64,000 bases of DNA from positions 310,001 to 374,000 of the forward strand of contig NZ_JAZKUG010000001.1 of the NCBI RefSeq assembly GCF_036625195.1. The letters are read 5' to 3'. Origin of the DNA: Accumulibacter sp. (lineage in GTDB: Bacteria > Pseudomonadota > Gammaproteobacteria > Burkholderiales > Rhodocyclaceae). This document shows, piece by piece, positions 34,848 through 43,973 of this stretch (positions within the stretch are counted from its first letter, which is position 1; every line of letters starts with the position of its first letter). The notes under the pieces were generated by a model. That model searched no databases, was not told the DNA's origin, and worked only from the letters and a program-made list of their open reading frames with translations. The translations under genes and the position numbers were made by a program.

Positions 34848-36881
34848 TCACCGATCGGCCTCCGCCCCGCCGAGCAGGGCCAGCATCCGCGCTTCGTCGA
34901 TGATCGGCACGCCGAGTTCCTGCGCCCGCTGCAGCTTGCTGCCGGCATCGGCACCGGCAACGACGAAGTCGGTCTTCTTCGACACGGCGGCGCTGACCTT
35001 GCCGCCGGCCGCTTCGAGCATCTGCCGCGCGGCGTCGCGAGTCAGCGACGGCAGGGTGCCGGTGAGAACGAAGCTGCGGCCGGCGACGGCAGCGGTCGAT
35101 GCCGCCCGCGCCACGGCTTCGCCCTCGCTCCAGGCGACGCCGGCGGCGCGCAACTGCTCGATGACCTCGCGGTTGTGTGGCTCGCCGAGAAACTGGCGGA
35201 TCGACTGCGCGACGATCGGGCCGACGTCGGGCACCAGCAGCAGTTGCGTTTCGTCGGCGGCGAGGAGGCGATCGAGGCTGCCGAAGTGCCGTGCCAGGTC
35301 GCGCGCCGTGGCTTCGCCGACATTGCGGATGCCGAGCGCGTAAATGAAGCGCGCCAGCGTCGTCTGCTTGCTCCGCTCGATTGCTGCCAGCAGGTTGCCC
35401 GCGGACTTGTCGGCCATCCGTTCGAGGTTGAGCAGCGCCAGCAGGCCGAGGCGATAGAGGTCGGCCGGCGTACGCACGACGTCGTGCTCGACCAGTTGCT
35501 CGACCAGCCGCTCGCCGAGGCCTTCGATGTCCATCGCCCGGCGCGAGGCGAAGTGCAGCAGCGCCTGCCGGCGTTGCGCCGGACAATAGAGACCGCCGCT
35601 GCAGCGGGCGACCGCCTCGTCCTGCTGGCGCACGACCTGCGAGCCGCAGACCGGGCAGCTCGCCGCCATGACGAAGGCGGTCGCCGCCGGCGGCCGCTTC
35701 TCCGGCAGGACGCGGACGATTTCCGGAATCACGTCGCCGGCGCGGCGAACGACGACGGTGTCGCCGACGCGCACGTCCTTGCGCCGGACCTCGTCCTCGT
35801 TGTGCAGGGTGGCGTTGGTCACCGTCACGCCGCCGACGAAGACCGGTGCCAGCCGTGCCACCGGCGTCAGCGCACCCGTACGGCCGACCTGCAGCACGAT
35901 GTCGAGCACCTCGGTCAGCGCTTCCGCAGCCGCGAACTTGTGCGCCAGGGCGAAGCGCGGCGCCCGCGAGACGAAGCCGAGACGCTCCTGTGCCGCCAGC
36001 TCGTCGACCTTGTACACGACGCCGTCGATGTCATAGGGCAGCGTCGCGCGGCGACTGCCGATCTCACGCTGGCAGGCGAGGAGTGCCGCGAGACCGCTGA
36101 CCCGGCGTCGCTCGGCGGCAACCGCGAAGCCCCACGCGGCAAGCCGCTCGAGCAACTCGCAGTGCGTCGCCGGCAGGACGCCGGCAGCGACCGCGCCGAC
36201 GCCGTAGGCGACGAAACGCAGCGGTCGCGTCGCGGTGATGCGTGGATCGAGCTGGCGCAGGCTGCCGGCAGCGGCATTGCGCGGATTGACGAATTCCTTC
36301 TCCCCCTTCTGCCGCTGCTGCTCGTTCATCCGTTCGAAATCGCTGCGCCACATCAGCACCTCGCCGCGCACCTCGAGCAGCGCCGGCCAGCCGCTGCCCT
36401 GCAGGTGCAGCGGGATGCTGCGCAGGGTGCGCAGGTTGGCCGTCACGTCTTCACCGGTGTTGCCGTCGCCGCGCGTCGCGCCGCGCAGCAGGACACCGTG
36501 CTCGTAGCTCAGGCTGACCGCCAGGCCGTCGAACTTCGGTTCGGCGACGTAGCTGACCTCGCCTTCGGCGGCGAGCCCTTCGCGCACGCGGCGATCGAAG
36601 GCCGCCACCTCGTCGTCGCTGAAAGCGTTGTTCAGCGACAGCATCGGCGTCCGGTGCGCGACCGTGGCGAATCCGGTGAGCGGTGCCGCGCCGACCCGCT
36701 GCGTCGGCGAGTCGCTGCACAGCAGCTCGGGGTGCTCGGCCTCGAGCGCCTGCAGCTCGCGGAACAGTCGGTCATACTCGGCGTCGCTGATCAGCGGCGC
36801 GTCGAGGACGTAATAGCGATGATCGTGTTCGCCAATCTCGGCACGCAGGCGACTCGCCCGCTCGCTTGCGCTGATGGACAC
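34848..36881 (-). CDS. ligA: NAD-dependent DNA ligase
   Basis: 677 residues, normal for LigA. The adenylation lysine is in EPKFDGLAVS (~residue 114), preceded by DAEYDRLFREL (Ia domain, NAD binding). The OB fold follows; the zinc finger is CPVCGSQ ... CSGGLYCPAQ, then the helix-hairpin-helix region (LGIRNVGEATARDLARHFG), and the BRCT domain closes the protein (FVLTGTLPSLTRDAA). It seals nicks during replication and repair. The start is a GTG at 36881 giving VSISASERASRLRAEI, which matches the family's beginning; the frame stays open upstream but that part is the zipA tail region. It lies 20 bases after zipA. Confidence 0.95.
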   Translation of the reverse strand: MSISASERASRLRAEIGEHDHRYYVLDAPLISDAEYDRLFRELQALEAEHPELLCSDSPTQRVGAAPLTGFATVAHRTPMLSLNNAFSDDEVAAFDRRVREGLAAEGEVSYVAEPKFDGLAVSLSYEHGVLLRGATRGDGNTGEDVTANLRTLRSIPLHLQGSGWPALLEVRGEVLMWRSDFERMNEQQRQKGEKEFVNPRNAAAGSLRQLDPRITATRPLRFVAYGVGAVAAGVLPATHCELLERLAAWGFAVAAERRRVSGLAALLACQREIGSRRATLPYDIDGVVYKVDELAAQERLGFVSRAPRFALAHKFAAAEALTEVLDIVLQVGRTGALTPVARLAPVFVGGVTVTNATLHNEDEVRRKDVRVGDTVVVRRAGDVIPEIVRVLPEKRPPAATAFVMAASCPVCGSQVVRQQDEAVARCSGGLYCPAQRRQALLHFASRRAMDIEGLGERLVEQLVEHDVVRTPADLYRLGLLALLNLERMADKSAGNLLAAIERSKQTTLARFIYALGIRNVGEATARDLARHFGSLDRLLAADETQLLLVPDVGPIVAQSIRQFLGEPHNREVIEQLRAAGVAWSEGEAVARAASTAAVAGRSFVLTGTLPSLTRDAARQMLEAAGGKVSAAVSKKTDFVVAGADAGSKLQRAQELGVPIIDEARMLALLGGAEADR

Positions 36882-36901
36882 CGTCGCAGCGGCCTGCGCG
36901 C

Positions 36902-38113
36902 TCAGGAGAAGAGCCGCTCCGCCAGCGGCCCGCCAGCAGGCAACTGGCGATGCGCCATCGCGAGCTGGTATTGCACCACCTGGCGGCGGATCGGCTCGAT
37001 CGACGACTCCGAAACCGGTCGCCGGTTGTCGTCGACCAGCTGGCCATGCAGCGAGTCGGCGAAGCGGCGCGCCTGTTCGACCATCTGGCCGAGGACACGG
37101 TCGCCGTTGGCGACCCGCGGCACATCGAGCAGGAAGGTGATGGCGTGCGTCGTCAGGCTGCGGATGGATTCGCCGGTGAAACCCTGCGTTTCCTGGTTGA
37201 GCAAGGCGTAGAGCAGCCTGCCGTCCTCGTCCAGGCGGACGAAGCGCCCGTCGCCGTCGAGCACCATGCCCGCCGACTCGGCCAGGCCGCGCAGCTTGGT
37301 GCCGGCGAACACCTGCCCCTGGCTGACGACGTTGAGGCCGATCTGGATGTCGACGCCGGCACAGAACTCGTCGAGCTGCGCCGCCGCCTGCAACGCCGGT
37401 TCGCGCAGCGGCAGCTCGACGGCGCCCGTCAGCTCGCTCGCCAGATCCTGGATCGCGACATGGAAGACCGACAGGTCGGCGTCGCGCAGCGGCCCCTTGC
37501 GGTCGACGAGCTGCAGCCCGACGCGGATGCGCTGGTAGGCCACGTCGCCTTCTTCGCTGATCGGCTCCCAGGCATGCGACTCCTCGTTGAAACCGATCCA
37601 GTGCAGCGGCTTGCCCAGCCGCGCGAGAACGACCCGTTGCGCATCGCGGATCCGGTAGGCGGCAACCGTCTCCGCGAGTTCGATTGCGGCGATGTAGTCG
37701 ATCGCCGGCGACAACAGGCACAGCGGCGCCGCGGCGATGCGCGCGCGCCGCTCGCCGGCCGGCGCGACATCGTCGCCGCCGCCTTCCGGCCAGCCGTCGT
37801 CGCTGCCCGCGACCGCCTCCGCCGCGTCATCCGACTGGCGCAGCAGCGGTTCGACGCGCTCCTGCGGCGCGCGGCTGCTGCGGCCGGGAGCCGTCGCCGG
37901 TGAATCGCCGGCGTCGCCGCCGGACGAGCCCACGTGCGTGTGGGCCGTGCTGCCGGCGCTGCCCGTTTCATCGAGCAGGACGTCTGCCTGACGCGCGCCC
38001 AGCAACTGCTCCGCCACTTTGCGATGCTTGTGTTCCTGCCACTTGTTGTAGGCCAGGACACCCACCACGGCGACGCCACCCAGGCCGATCAAACCCATCT
38101 GCAAGTCCGTCAT
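36902..38113 (-). CDS. zipA: Cell division protein ZipA
   Basis: 403 residues. One N-terminal transmembrane helix (residues ~5-22, MGLIGLGGVAVVGVLAYN) is followed by a basic patch, a long low-complexity acidic/Pro linker (about 40-130) and the C-terminal ZipA domain (about 260-395) with FHVAIQDLAS and the end region ITFLLDVPRVANGDRV. It tethers FtsZ to the inner membrane at the septum. Its position between smc and ligA is the conserved order in beta- and gammaproteobacteria. An 8-base gap separates it from smc upstream, so they are probably cotranscribed. Confidence 0.93.
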   Translation of the reverse strand: MTDLQMGLIGLGGVAVVGVLAYNKWQEHKHRKVAEQLLGARQADVLLDETGSAGSTAHTHVGSSGGDAGDSPATAPGRSSRAPQERVEPLLRQSDDAAEAVAGSDDGWPEGGGDDVAPAGERRARIAAAPLCLLSPAIDYIAAIELAETVAAYRIRDAQRVVLARLGKPLHWIGFNEESHAWEPISEEGDVAYQRIRVGLQLVDRKGPLRDADLSVFHVAIQDLASELTGAVELPLREPALQAAAQLDEFCAGVDIQIGLNVVSQGQVFAGTKLRGLAESAGMVLDGDGRFVRLDEDGRLLYALLNQETQGFTGESIRSLTTHAITFLLDVPRVANGDRVLGQMVEQARRFADSLHGQLVDDNRRPVSESSIEPIRRQVVQYQLAMAHRQLPAGGPLAERLFS

Positions 38114-38121
38114 GTCGATTC

Positions 38122-41100
38122 CTAAACGAGTTGCTCGCGCATTCGCAGCGCTTCTTCCATGTCGACTTCAACGATACGCGAAACGCCGGACTCCTGCATG
38201 GTGACGCCGACGAGCTGCTGCGCCATCTCCATCGTGATCTTGTTGTGACTGATGAACAGAAACTGCGTGTGGGCCGACATCCGTCGCACCATGTCGCAAA
38301 ACCGTTCGGTGTTGGTATCGTCAAGCGGCGCATCGACCTCGTCGAGCAGGCAGAACGGCGCCGGATTGAGTCGAAACATCGAGAATACCAGCGCAATCGC
38401 CGTCAGCGCCTTTTCGCCGCCGGAAAGCAGCTGGATCGTCGAGTTCTTCTTGCCTGGCGGCTGCGCCATCACCTGCAGGCCGGCATCGAGGATCTCGTCG
38501 CCTGTCATGATCAGTCGCGCCTCGCCGCCGCCGAAGAGGGTCGGAAAGAGTTCGCCGAAACTGCTGTTGACAGCGTCGTAGGTGGTCTGCAGCAGATCCC
38601 GCGTCTCGCGGTCGATGCGGCGGATCGCGCTCTCGAGCGTCTCCATCGCCTGCGTCAGGTCCTCCGACTGGGCATCGAGATAGCCCTTGCGCTCACGCGC
38701 CGCCTGCAACTCGTCGAGCGCCGCCAGGTTGACCGCGCCGAGCGCCTCGATCGAGCGCTGCAGGGCGCCGATCGCGTTCTGCAGACTGCCGGCGCGCGCA
38801 CCCGCCAGCTCGCCACGCAGCGCCGCCTCGTCCGCCTGGGCCTCGCTGAGCTGCGTCGCGAACTGTTCGCAGGCGAGACCGGCCGCCTGTTCCTTGAGCT
38901 TCAGGTCACCGATCCGGTCGCGCAGCGGGTCGAGGCTCTGCTCGACCCTGAGGCGCTGCTCGTCGAGCGCGCGCAGACCGCCGGCGGCCGCTTCGAGCGC
39001 ATCGCGCGCCGCCGCCAGGGCATGCTCGCGCGCCACACGATGCTCGAGCGCCGCCTGCAGCCGCGGCTCGAGATCCTCGGCCTGCAGGGCGCTGGCGGTC
39101 TCTTCGCAGCGCGTCAGCTCGTCGCCGATGCGCTCGAGCTGCTGCCACGCCAGTTCGCGGCTGGCGGCGATCTCCTGCAACCTGCCCTGAGCCTCGCGCT
39201 GCGCGAACTCGGCCTCGCGCCACTCGCGCTCGGCGCCGTTGACCCGCTCACGCTCCTCGCGCAGCGCACGCTCGGCCTGTTCGAGCTGATGCCGGGCAAG
39301 CACCATCGCCTCGCGCCGTTCCTCGACCCGCTCGCGCTGCGCCTCGATCGCGTCCTCGGCGAGCAACAGGCGCTCGCGCTCGTCCTCTTCCTCGACGGCC
39401 ATCTCGCTCAGGCTGTCGTCGATCTGCGCCTGCCGCTCGCGCAAGCGCTCCTGCGCCTGCGCCAGCTTCAGCGCCTCGACCTGGATCGCGTGCGCCCGGT
39501 CCTGCAGCACGCCGAGTTCGTTGCGTGCATCGTGCAACGCCTGCTGCGCTTCGGCGAGCGCCTGCTCGACGGCCGCCAGCGCGGCCTGCGCGCGCCCGAC
39601 GTGCCCCTCGTGCTCGGCGATGATGCCCGCCAGCTGGTCGATTTCGCGCTGCCGCTCGAGCAGCCCGTGGGCCACGCTGTCAGCGGCGAACAGGGTCACG
39701 CTCTGCCTGCGGACGATGTCGCCGCCGGGCGTCACGCAACACGCACTCGCCGACAGCCGGGCACGGGCGGCCAGGGCGCTCGCCAGATCGGCTGCCGTCA
39801 GCACCTCGCCAAGCCAGTCGCCGAGGATCGACGCCAGCGCCGCGTCGGCGCAGCGGATGCGGGCCAGCAGCCGGTCGGGGGCCAGCTCTGCCGGTGGCGT
39901 CGCCGCCGGCAGAGGCAGCATGAAGGTCTGCCTGCCGCCCGGCCGATCCCTGCTCCACGCCGGGTCGGCGCGCTCGGCAGGCAGCGCCGAGAGCCGCTCG
40001 CGCAACACCGCCTCGACGGCGTCCTCCCAGCCGGGCTCGACCTGCAGCGACCGCCACAGCGGCTGGCCGTGCTGCAGACCGTGCCGGCGCAGCCATTCAT
40101 CCAGCTTGCCATTCGTCTGCAGGCGCTGTTGCAGCTGTTGCAGCGCGCTGCGGCGGGCATTCGCCTCGGCGCGCTCCTTCTGCGCCTGCTGCACTTCGCC
40201 AAGCACCTGCCGCCGCTGCTGCTCGAGGCGCGGCTGCTCCTGCTGCCGTTGCTGCACGACGCCCTGTGCCTCGCCGATGCGCAGACGCAAGGCGGCCAGC
40301 TCGTCCTGCTTGTCGGCAACCGCTGCGGCGTCCGGCAGCGGCATCGCCTGCCGCTCCAGCGCCAGGCGCTCACGCCGGCCGGCGATGATCTGCAGCGAGC
40401 GCTGCGCGTGCCCGCGGTTGGCCTCCTCGACGTGCAGGTGCTGCTCCACCTGCGCCAGCGCCGCGCGTTGCTGGTTGAGCTCGTCGAGCGCAGCGGCCTG
40501 CCGGTCCTCGGCCAGCGGCAGGCTTTCGTGGCACGCCGCGAGGCGCTGCCGCCCCTGCTCGACACGTTCGTCGGCGACGACCAGAAGCTGCTGCCAGCGT
40601 TCGCCTTCGCCCGCCAGCTTAGCCGCCTGCCCCTGCCAGTGCGTCCGGTCATCGGCGAGCTGGGCGAGACGCGTCTCGTACTCGCGCCGCGACTCACGTC
40701 GGTGACGGATCTCGGTCTCCAGACGCGCCACCTCGGCGTTGGCGGCAAACAGCCCGGCCTGCGTCGAATGAACGCCATCGCTGGCGCTGAAGTGCGCCTC
40801 GCGCGCCTCCTCGAGACGCGCCTCCAGTTCGCGCAGCGAGCCGTTCTGCGCCTCAAGATCGAGCACCGCCCGCGCCACCTCGCTCGCCAGCCGCTCACAT
40901 TCGAGCTGCGCCTCGTTGCGCCGCAACAGCCACAGCAGTTGCTGCTTGCGCGTCAGTTCGTCGTTGTACGCACGATACTGGCGGGCGACACCGGCCTGCG
41001 CTTCGAGCCGCTCCATCTGGTTGCCCAGTTCGACACGGATGTCCTCGACGCGCGCCAGGTTTTCGCGCGTGTCGGCGAGCCGGTGCTCGGTCTCCTTGCG

Positions 41101-41628
41101 CCGTTCCTTGTAGCGCGTGACGCCCGCCGCTTCTTCCAGGAACACCCGCAGCTCGTCGGGCTTCGCCTCGATGATGCGCGAGATCGTTCCCTGGCCGATG
41201 ATCGCGTAGGCGCGCGGGCCGAGACCGGTACCGAGGAACAGGTCGGTGACGTCCTTGCGCCGCACGTGCAGGTTGTTGATGTAGTACTCGGACTGGCCGC
41301 TGCGCGTCAGCAGGCGCTTGACCGAGAGTTCGGCATACTGCGACCACTGGCCGGCGAGGCGCCCGAGCGAATTGTCGAAGACCAGCTCAACCGCTGCGCG
41401 CGACACCGGCTTGCGCGTGCTCGAGCCGTTGAAGATCACGTCCTGCATCGATTCGCCCCGCAGCTCGGAGGCCTTCGACTCGCCGAGCACCCAGCGCACC
41501 GAATCGATCACGTTCGACTTGCCGCAGCCGTTCGGTCCGACGACGCCGACCAGCTGCCCGGGCAGCGCCAGCGTCGTCGGATCGACGAAGGACTTGAAGC
41601 CGGCAAGTTTCAGTCTGGTGAGGCGCAT
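38122..41628 (-). CDS. smc: Chromosome segregation ATPase SMC
   Basis: 1168 residues, typical of bacterial SMC. The N-terminal Walker A is GVVGPNGCGKSNVIDSV (~residues 28-44), followed by the QGTISRIIEAKPDELR region. Two very long coiled coils rich in Gln, Arg, Glu and Ala flank the hinge (about 520-660). The C-terminal head has the signature LLSGGEKALTAIALVFS and Walker B FCLLDEVDAPLDDTN. It compacts and aligns sister chromosomes with ScpA/ScpB, which are not in this window. The ATG at 41628 gives MRLTRLKLAGFKSF, the standard start. It heads the smc-zipA-ligA operon, divergent from queF. Confidence 0.96.
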   Translation of the reverse strand: MRLTRLKLAGFKSFVDPTTLALPGQLVGVVGPNGCGKSNVIDSVRWVLGESKASELRGESMQDVIFNGSSTRKPVSRAAVELVFDNSLGRLAGQWSQYAELSVKRLLTRSGQSEYYINNLHVRRKDVTDLFLGTGLGPRAYAIIGQGTISRIIEAKPDELRVFLEEAAGVTRYKERRKETEHRLADTRENLARVEDIRVELGNQMERLEAQAGVARQYRAYNDELTRKQQLLWLLRRNEAQLECERLASEVARAVLDLEAQNGSLRELEARLEEAREAHFSASDGVHSTQAGLFAANAEVARLETEIRHRRESRREYETRLAQLADDRTHWQGQAAKLAGEGERWQQLLVVADERVEQGRQRLAACHESLPLAEDRQAAALDELNQQRAALAQVEQHLHVEEANRGHAQRSLQIIAGRRERLALERQAMPLPDAAAVADKQDELAALRLRIGEAQGVVQQRQQEQPRLEQQRRQVLGEVQQAQKERAEANARRSALQQLQQRLQTNGKLDEWLRRHGLQHGQPLWRSLQVEPGWEDAVEAVLRERLSALPAERADPAWSRDRPGGRQTFMLPLPAATPPAELAPDRLLARIRCADAALASILGDWLGEVLTAADLASALAARARLSASACCVTPGGDIVRRQSVTLFAADSVAHGLLERQREIDQLAGIIAEHEGHVGRAQAALAAVEQALAEAQQALHDARNELGVLQDRAHAIQVEALKLAQAQERLRERQAQIDDSLSEMAVEEEDERERLLLAEDAIEAQRERVEERREAMVLARHQLEQAERALREERERVNGAEREWREAEFAQREAQGRLQEIAASRELAWQQLERIGDELTRCEETASALQAEDLEPRLQAALEHRVAREHALAAARDALEAAAGGLRALDEQRLRVEQSLDPLRDRIGDLKLKEQAAGLACEQFATQLSEAQADEAALRGELAGARAGSLQNAIGALQRSIEALGAVNLAALDELQAARERKGYLDAQSEDLTQAMETLESAIRRIDRETRDLLQTTYDAVNSSFGELFPTLFGGGEARLIMTGDEILDAGLQVMAQPPGKKNSTIQLLSGGEKALTAIALVFSMFRLNPAPFCLLDEVDAPLDDTNTERFCDMVRRMSAHTQFLFISHNKITMEMAQQLVGVTMQESGVSRIVEVDMEEALRMREQLV

Positions 41629-41813
41629 GAACTGGCACGTGGCGACGACGGACACGCGAAAAGAGGTGGCCAGGGGTTGGCTGTTGCGCTGGAATCCGCC
41701 GGCACGCCGCCTGTGGACCAGGCACAACCGATCGGCGAAACGCCATGATGGGTGTCTATGATAGCATCCGGACCGCCCGATTCACCCGATCACCGCGAGC
41801 AGCCACACGAACC

Positions 41814-42233
41814 ATGAACGAACAGCCAGCACCTGCGCTTGCCACCTTCCCCAATCCGGCGCCGGAGCGGGATTACCACATCCACATGGAGATCCCCGAA
41901 TTCACCTGTCTGTGCCCGAAAACCGGACAGCCCGACTTCGCCACGCTGCTCCTCGACTACATCCCGGACCGCAGCTGTCTCGAGCTGAAGAGCCTGAAGC
42001 TCTTCATCTGGTCGTTTCGCGATACCGGCTGCTTTCATGAGGATGTCACCAACCGCATCCTCGACCAACTGGCCGACGCCACCGAGCCGCGCTACATGCG
42101 GCTGACCGCGCGCTTCTACGTCCGCGGCGGCATCTTCACGACGGTCGTCGCCGAACGGCGCCTGCCCGGCTGGACACCGGCGCCCGCGGTGCATCTGGCC
42201 GACTTCCCCAGCCAGTCGAACACACGGAACTGA
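41814..42233 (+). CDS. queF: NADPH-dependent 7-cyano-7-deazaguanine reductase (type I QueF)
   Basis: 139 residues, the short unimodular form. The nucleophilic Cys is in EFTCLCPKTGQPDFA (about 33-47) and the NADPH-site motif is ELKSLKLFIWSFRD. It reduces preQ0 to preQ1 in the queuosine pathway. The ATG at 41814 gives MNEQPAPALATF. An upstream in-frame ATG at 41745 would add a tail unlike the family. A TATGAT hexamer at 41757-41762 could be its -10 element, but no good -35 is seen. No preQ1 riboswitch-like stem was recognised in the 185-base gap to smc. Confidence 0.93.
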   Translation: MNEQPAPALATFPNPAPERDYHIHMEIPEFTCLCPKTGQPDFATLLLDYIPDRSCLELKSLKLFIWSFRDTGCFHEDVTNRILDQLADATEPRYMRLTARFYVRGGIFTTVVAERRLPGWTPAPAVHLADFPSQSNTRN

Positions 42234-42237
42234 AACC

Positions 42238-42957
42238 ATGAGCATCCAGGCGCAACTTCCCGACCACCAGTTGCTGCGACTCGAGGAACTGCTCGCCGAT
42301 CCGGCACTGCCCGAGGCGATGCGCCTCGACGAGTGCCAGGGCTACCTCTGCGCCGCCCTCGCCGGCCCGCAGCCGATCCCCGCGGCGCAGTGGCTCGAGG
42401 ATCTCCTCGGCTGCCCGGAAGAAAGCGGTGGCGAGGCCCGGCGCGAGGCCGCCGCGCTGCTGCGCCTGCTGGCACAGCGCCTCGAAACCGAACTGGCGAG
42501 CGGCGAGCCACTCCTCTTGCTGCTCTACCCCACCGACGACGACGAGGACGCGGCGAGTGATTACGTCCCCTGGTGCGAGGGCTACCTGCAGGGAGTCGAT
42601 GCGGCGACGGAGGACTGGTTCGAGTTCCTTGGTGTGGATGATGACGAGCAGAACACCAGCGACGAGATCGACTACCTCGACGAGCACCTGTTCCCGCTGT
42701 ACCTGCTCACCGGCGACGCCGAAGCGGCCGCCCGCGCCGCCGGCGAAGAGTGGCCAGCGGGCGAGGAACTCGAGCGCATTCGCGAGGAGTGTGAAGAAAA
42801 CCTGCCGCAGGCGGTGAGCAACATCTACCGTTTCTGGCGGGCGCAACGGGGCGTCGGCACCATCCGCCGGCAAGACCCGAAGGTCGGACGCAACGACCCC
42901 TGCCCGTGCGGCAGCGGCCGCAAGCACAAGCGCTGCTGCGGCGCCAACGCGAGCTGA
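42238..42957 (+). CDS. UPF0149/YecA family protein with SEC-C zinc motif
   Basis: 239 residues. The first ~190 residues are an acidic helical UPF0149 (YgfB/YecA) domain with the early segment MRLDECQGYLCAAL (family signature around 28-41) and PWCEGYLQGV in the middle. The protein ends in a SEC-C motif, GRNDPCPCGSGRKHKRCCG, that binds zinc and is also found at the SecA C-terminus. YecA has been linked to SecA and ribosomes, but the function here is not known. The ATG lies 5 bases after queF's stop, so they may be cotranscribed. Confidence 0.9.
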   Translation: MSIQAQLPDHQLLRLEELLADPALPEAMRLDECQGYLCAALAGPQPIPAAQWLEDLLGCPEESGGEARREAAALLRLLAQRLETELASGEPLLLLLYPTDDDEDAASDYVPWCEGYLQGVDAATEDWFEFLGVDDDEQNTSDEIDYLDEHLFPLYLLTGDAEAAARAAGEEWPAGEELERIREECEENLPQAVSNIYRFWRAQRGVGTIRRQDPKVGRNDPCPCGSGRKHKRCCGANAS

Positions 42958-43008
42958 GGGGCAGCGGCGCTGTCGGCCGGGCCACCGACCGCACCGACCG
43001 CCAGCGCT

Positions 43009-43920
43009 TCAGGCCGGCGAAGTACCCGCGCGACGCGCCGTGAACAGGCTGGCGGCGACGATGATGGCGCCGCCAAGCCACTCGCGCGGCGCCAGTGCCT
43101 CGTCCGCCAGCAGCCACGCGGCGACCGCGGCGACCGCGAGTTCGCTCAGCATGATGACGATGGCGCGATTGGCAGCGACCCTCGCCAGCCCGAACTGGAC
43201 GATGAGGTTCGCCAGCAGCAGGACACCGCCGAGCAGGGCGAGCAACGACCAGAGCGCCGGCTCGCGCGGCAGCCGCCAGCTGCCGGCACCGGCGAGCAGG
43301 AGCAACAGACCCGTTGCGACGACCCCGGCGAAGGCGGCCAGCACCTTGCTCTCGCTGCTGAGGTCGTGCGCGCGGCGCGAGAGCACGTTGAACAGGGCAA
43401 AGGCGAGACCGGCCAAGAGCCCGAGCCAGTCGGCGAGATCGCGCGGCAGCGGCAAGCCGAGCCGGGGTTGCCAGAGCATGATCACGGCCCCGGCAAGCGA
43501 CAGGCCGATGACCAGCGCGCCGCCCGCATCGAGGCGCTCGTCGAGCAGCAGGCGTGCGAACAGCACGGTCCACAGCGGCGCCAGATAGAAGAGCAGCAGG
43601 ACGCGCATCACCTCGCCGTCCAGCGTCGCCAGGACGTAGCCCAGATTGCAGGTGGCGGCAGCCAGAGCGAGCCAGAGCAGCGTCCAGGAGACACCGCCGG
43701 GCGGCCACCGGGGACGCCAGCACAGCCAGCCGAGGGCGAAGGCGAGTGCATAGCTCGCGGTCGACGCGACGATCCCATCGACCCCGCCGTCGCGCAGGAC
43801 CCGGTACGGGTACCAGATCAGGCCCCAGATCAGCGCACCAGCGAGCAGCGCGGCAACGGCCGTCCGGCGCTCCGCCGCCGCAGCGCCCGCTGTCGCCGTC
43901 TGCCAACCGCTTCCTTTCAC
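43009..43920 (-). CDS. DMT-family (EamA) transporter
   Basis: About 303 residues with ten hydrophobic helices arranged as two EamA repeats; the first begins GALIWGLIWYPYRVLRDGG and the second ends LADEALAPREWLGGAIIVAA, both characteristic. Members export amino acids, nucleotides or other metabolites across the inner membrane; the substrate is unknown. The start assigned is a GTG at 43920, without a strong ribosome site; later in-frame starts are possible. It is convergent with the YecA-type gene (51-base gap) and divergent from dapC, whose -10 element lies just upstream of this start. Confidence 0.88.
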   Translation of the reverse strand: MKGSGWQTATAGAAAAERRTAVAALLAGALIWGLIWYPYRVLRDGGVDGIVASTASYALAFALGWLCWRPRWPPGGVSWTLLWLALAAATCNLGYVLATLDGEVMRVLLLFYLAPLWTVLFARLLLDERLDAGGALVIGLSLAGAVIMLWQPRLGLPLPRDLADWLGLLAGLAFALFNVLSRRAHDLSSESKVLAAFAGVVATGLLLLLAGAGSWRLPREPALWSLLALLGGVLLLANLIVQFGLARVAANRAIVIMLSELAVAAVAAWLLADEALAPREWLGGAIIVAASLFTARRAGTSPA

Positions 43921-43943
43921 GCTTGCTCGATGCCCCTTATAAT
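43915..43943 (+). promoter_or_regulatory. Candidate sigma-70 promoter for the dapC operon
   Basis: A perfect TATAAT lies at 43938-43943, preceded at exactly 17 bases by TTTCAC at 43915-43920 as a weak -35 (3 of 6 matches to TTGACA). Transcription would begin about 31 bases before the dapC GTG. The -35 overlaps the start of the divergent transporter gene, so the two transcripts may interfere. Confidence 0.55.
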
Positions 43944-43973
43944 CAGGCGCTCCGCCACGAACCGTGCAGGCCA

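Noticed and set aside
37684..41748. A 1354-codon open frame on the + strand across zipA/smc
   Set aside because: It is antisense to smc, zipA and their conserved motifs, and is an artefact of high G+C with few stops. It has no ribosome site and no known domain.
41629..41813. preQ1 riboswitch before queF
   Set aside because: The 185-base gap lacks the short G-rich hairpin plus A-rich tail of preQ1 riboswitches, and only a possible -10 element is seen.
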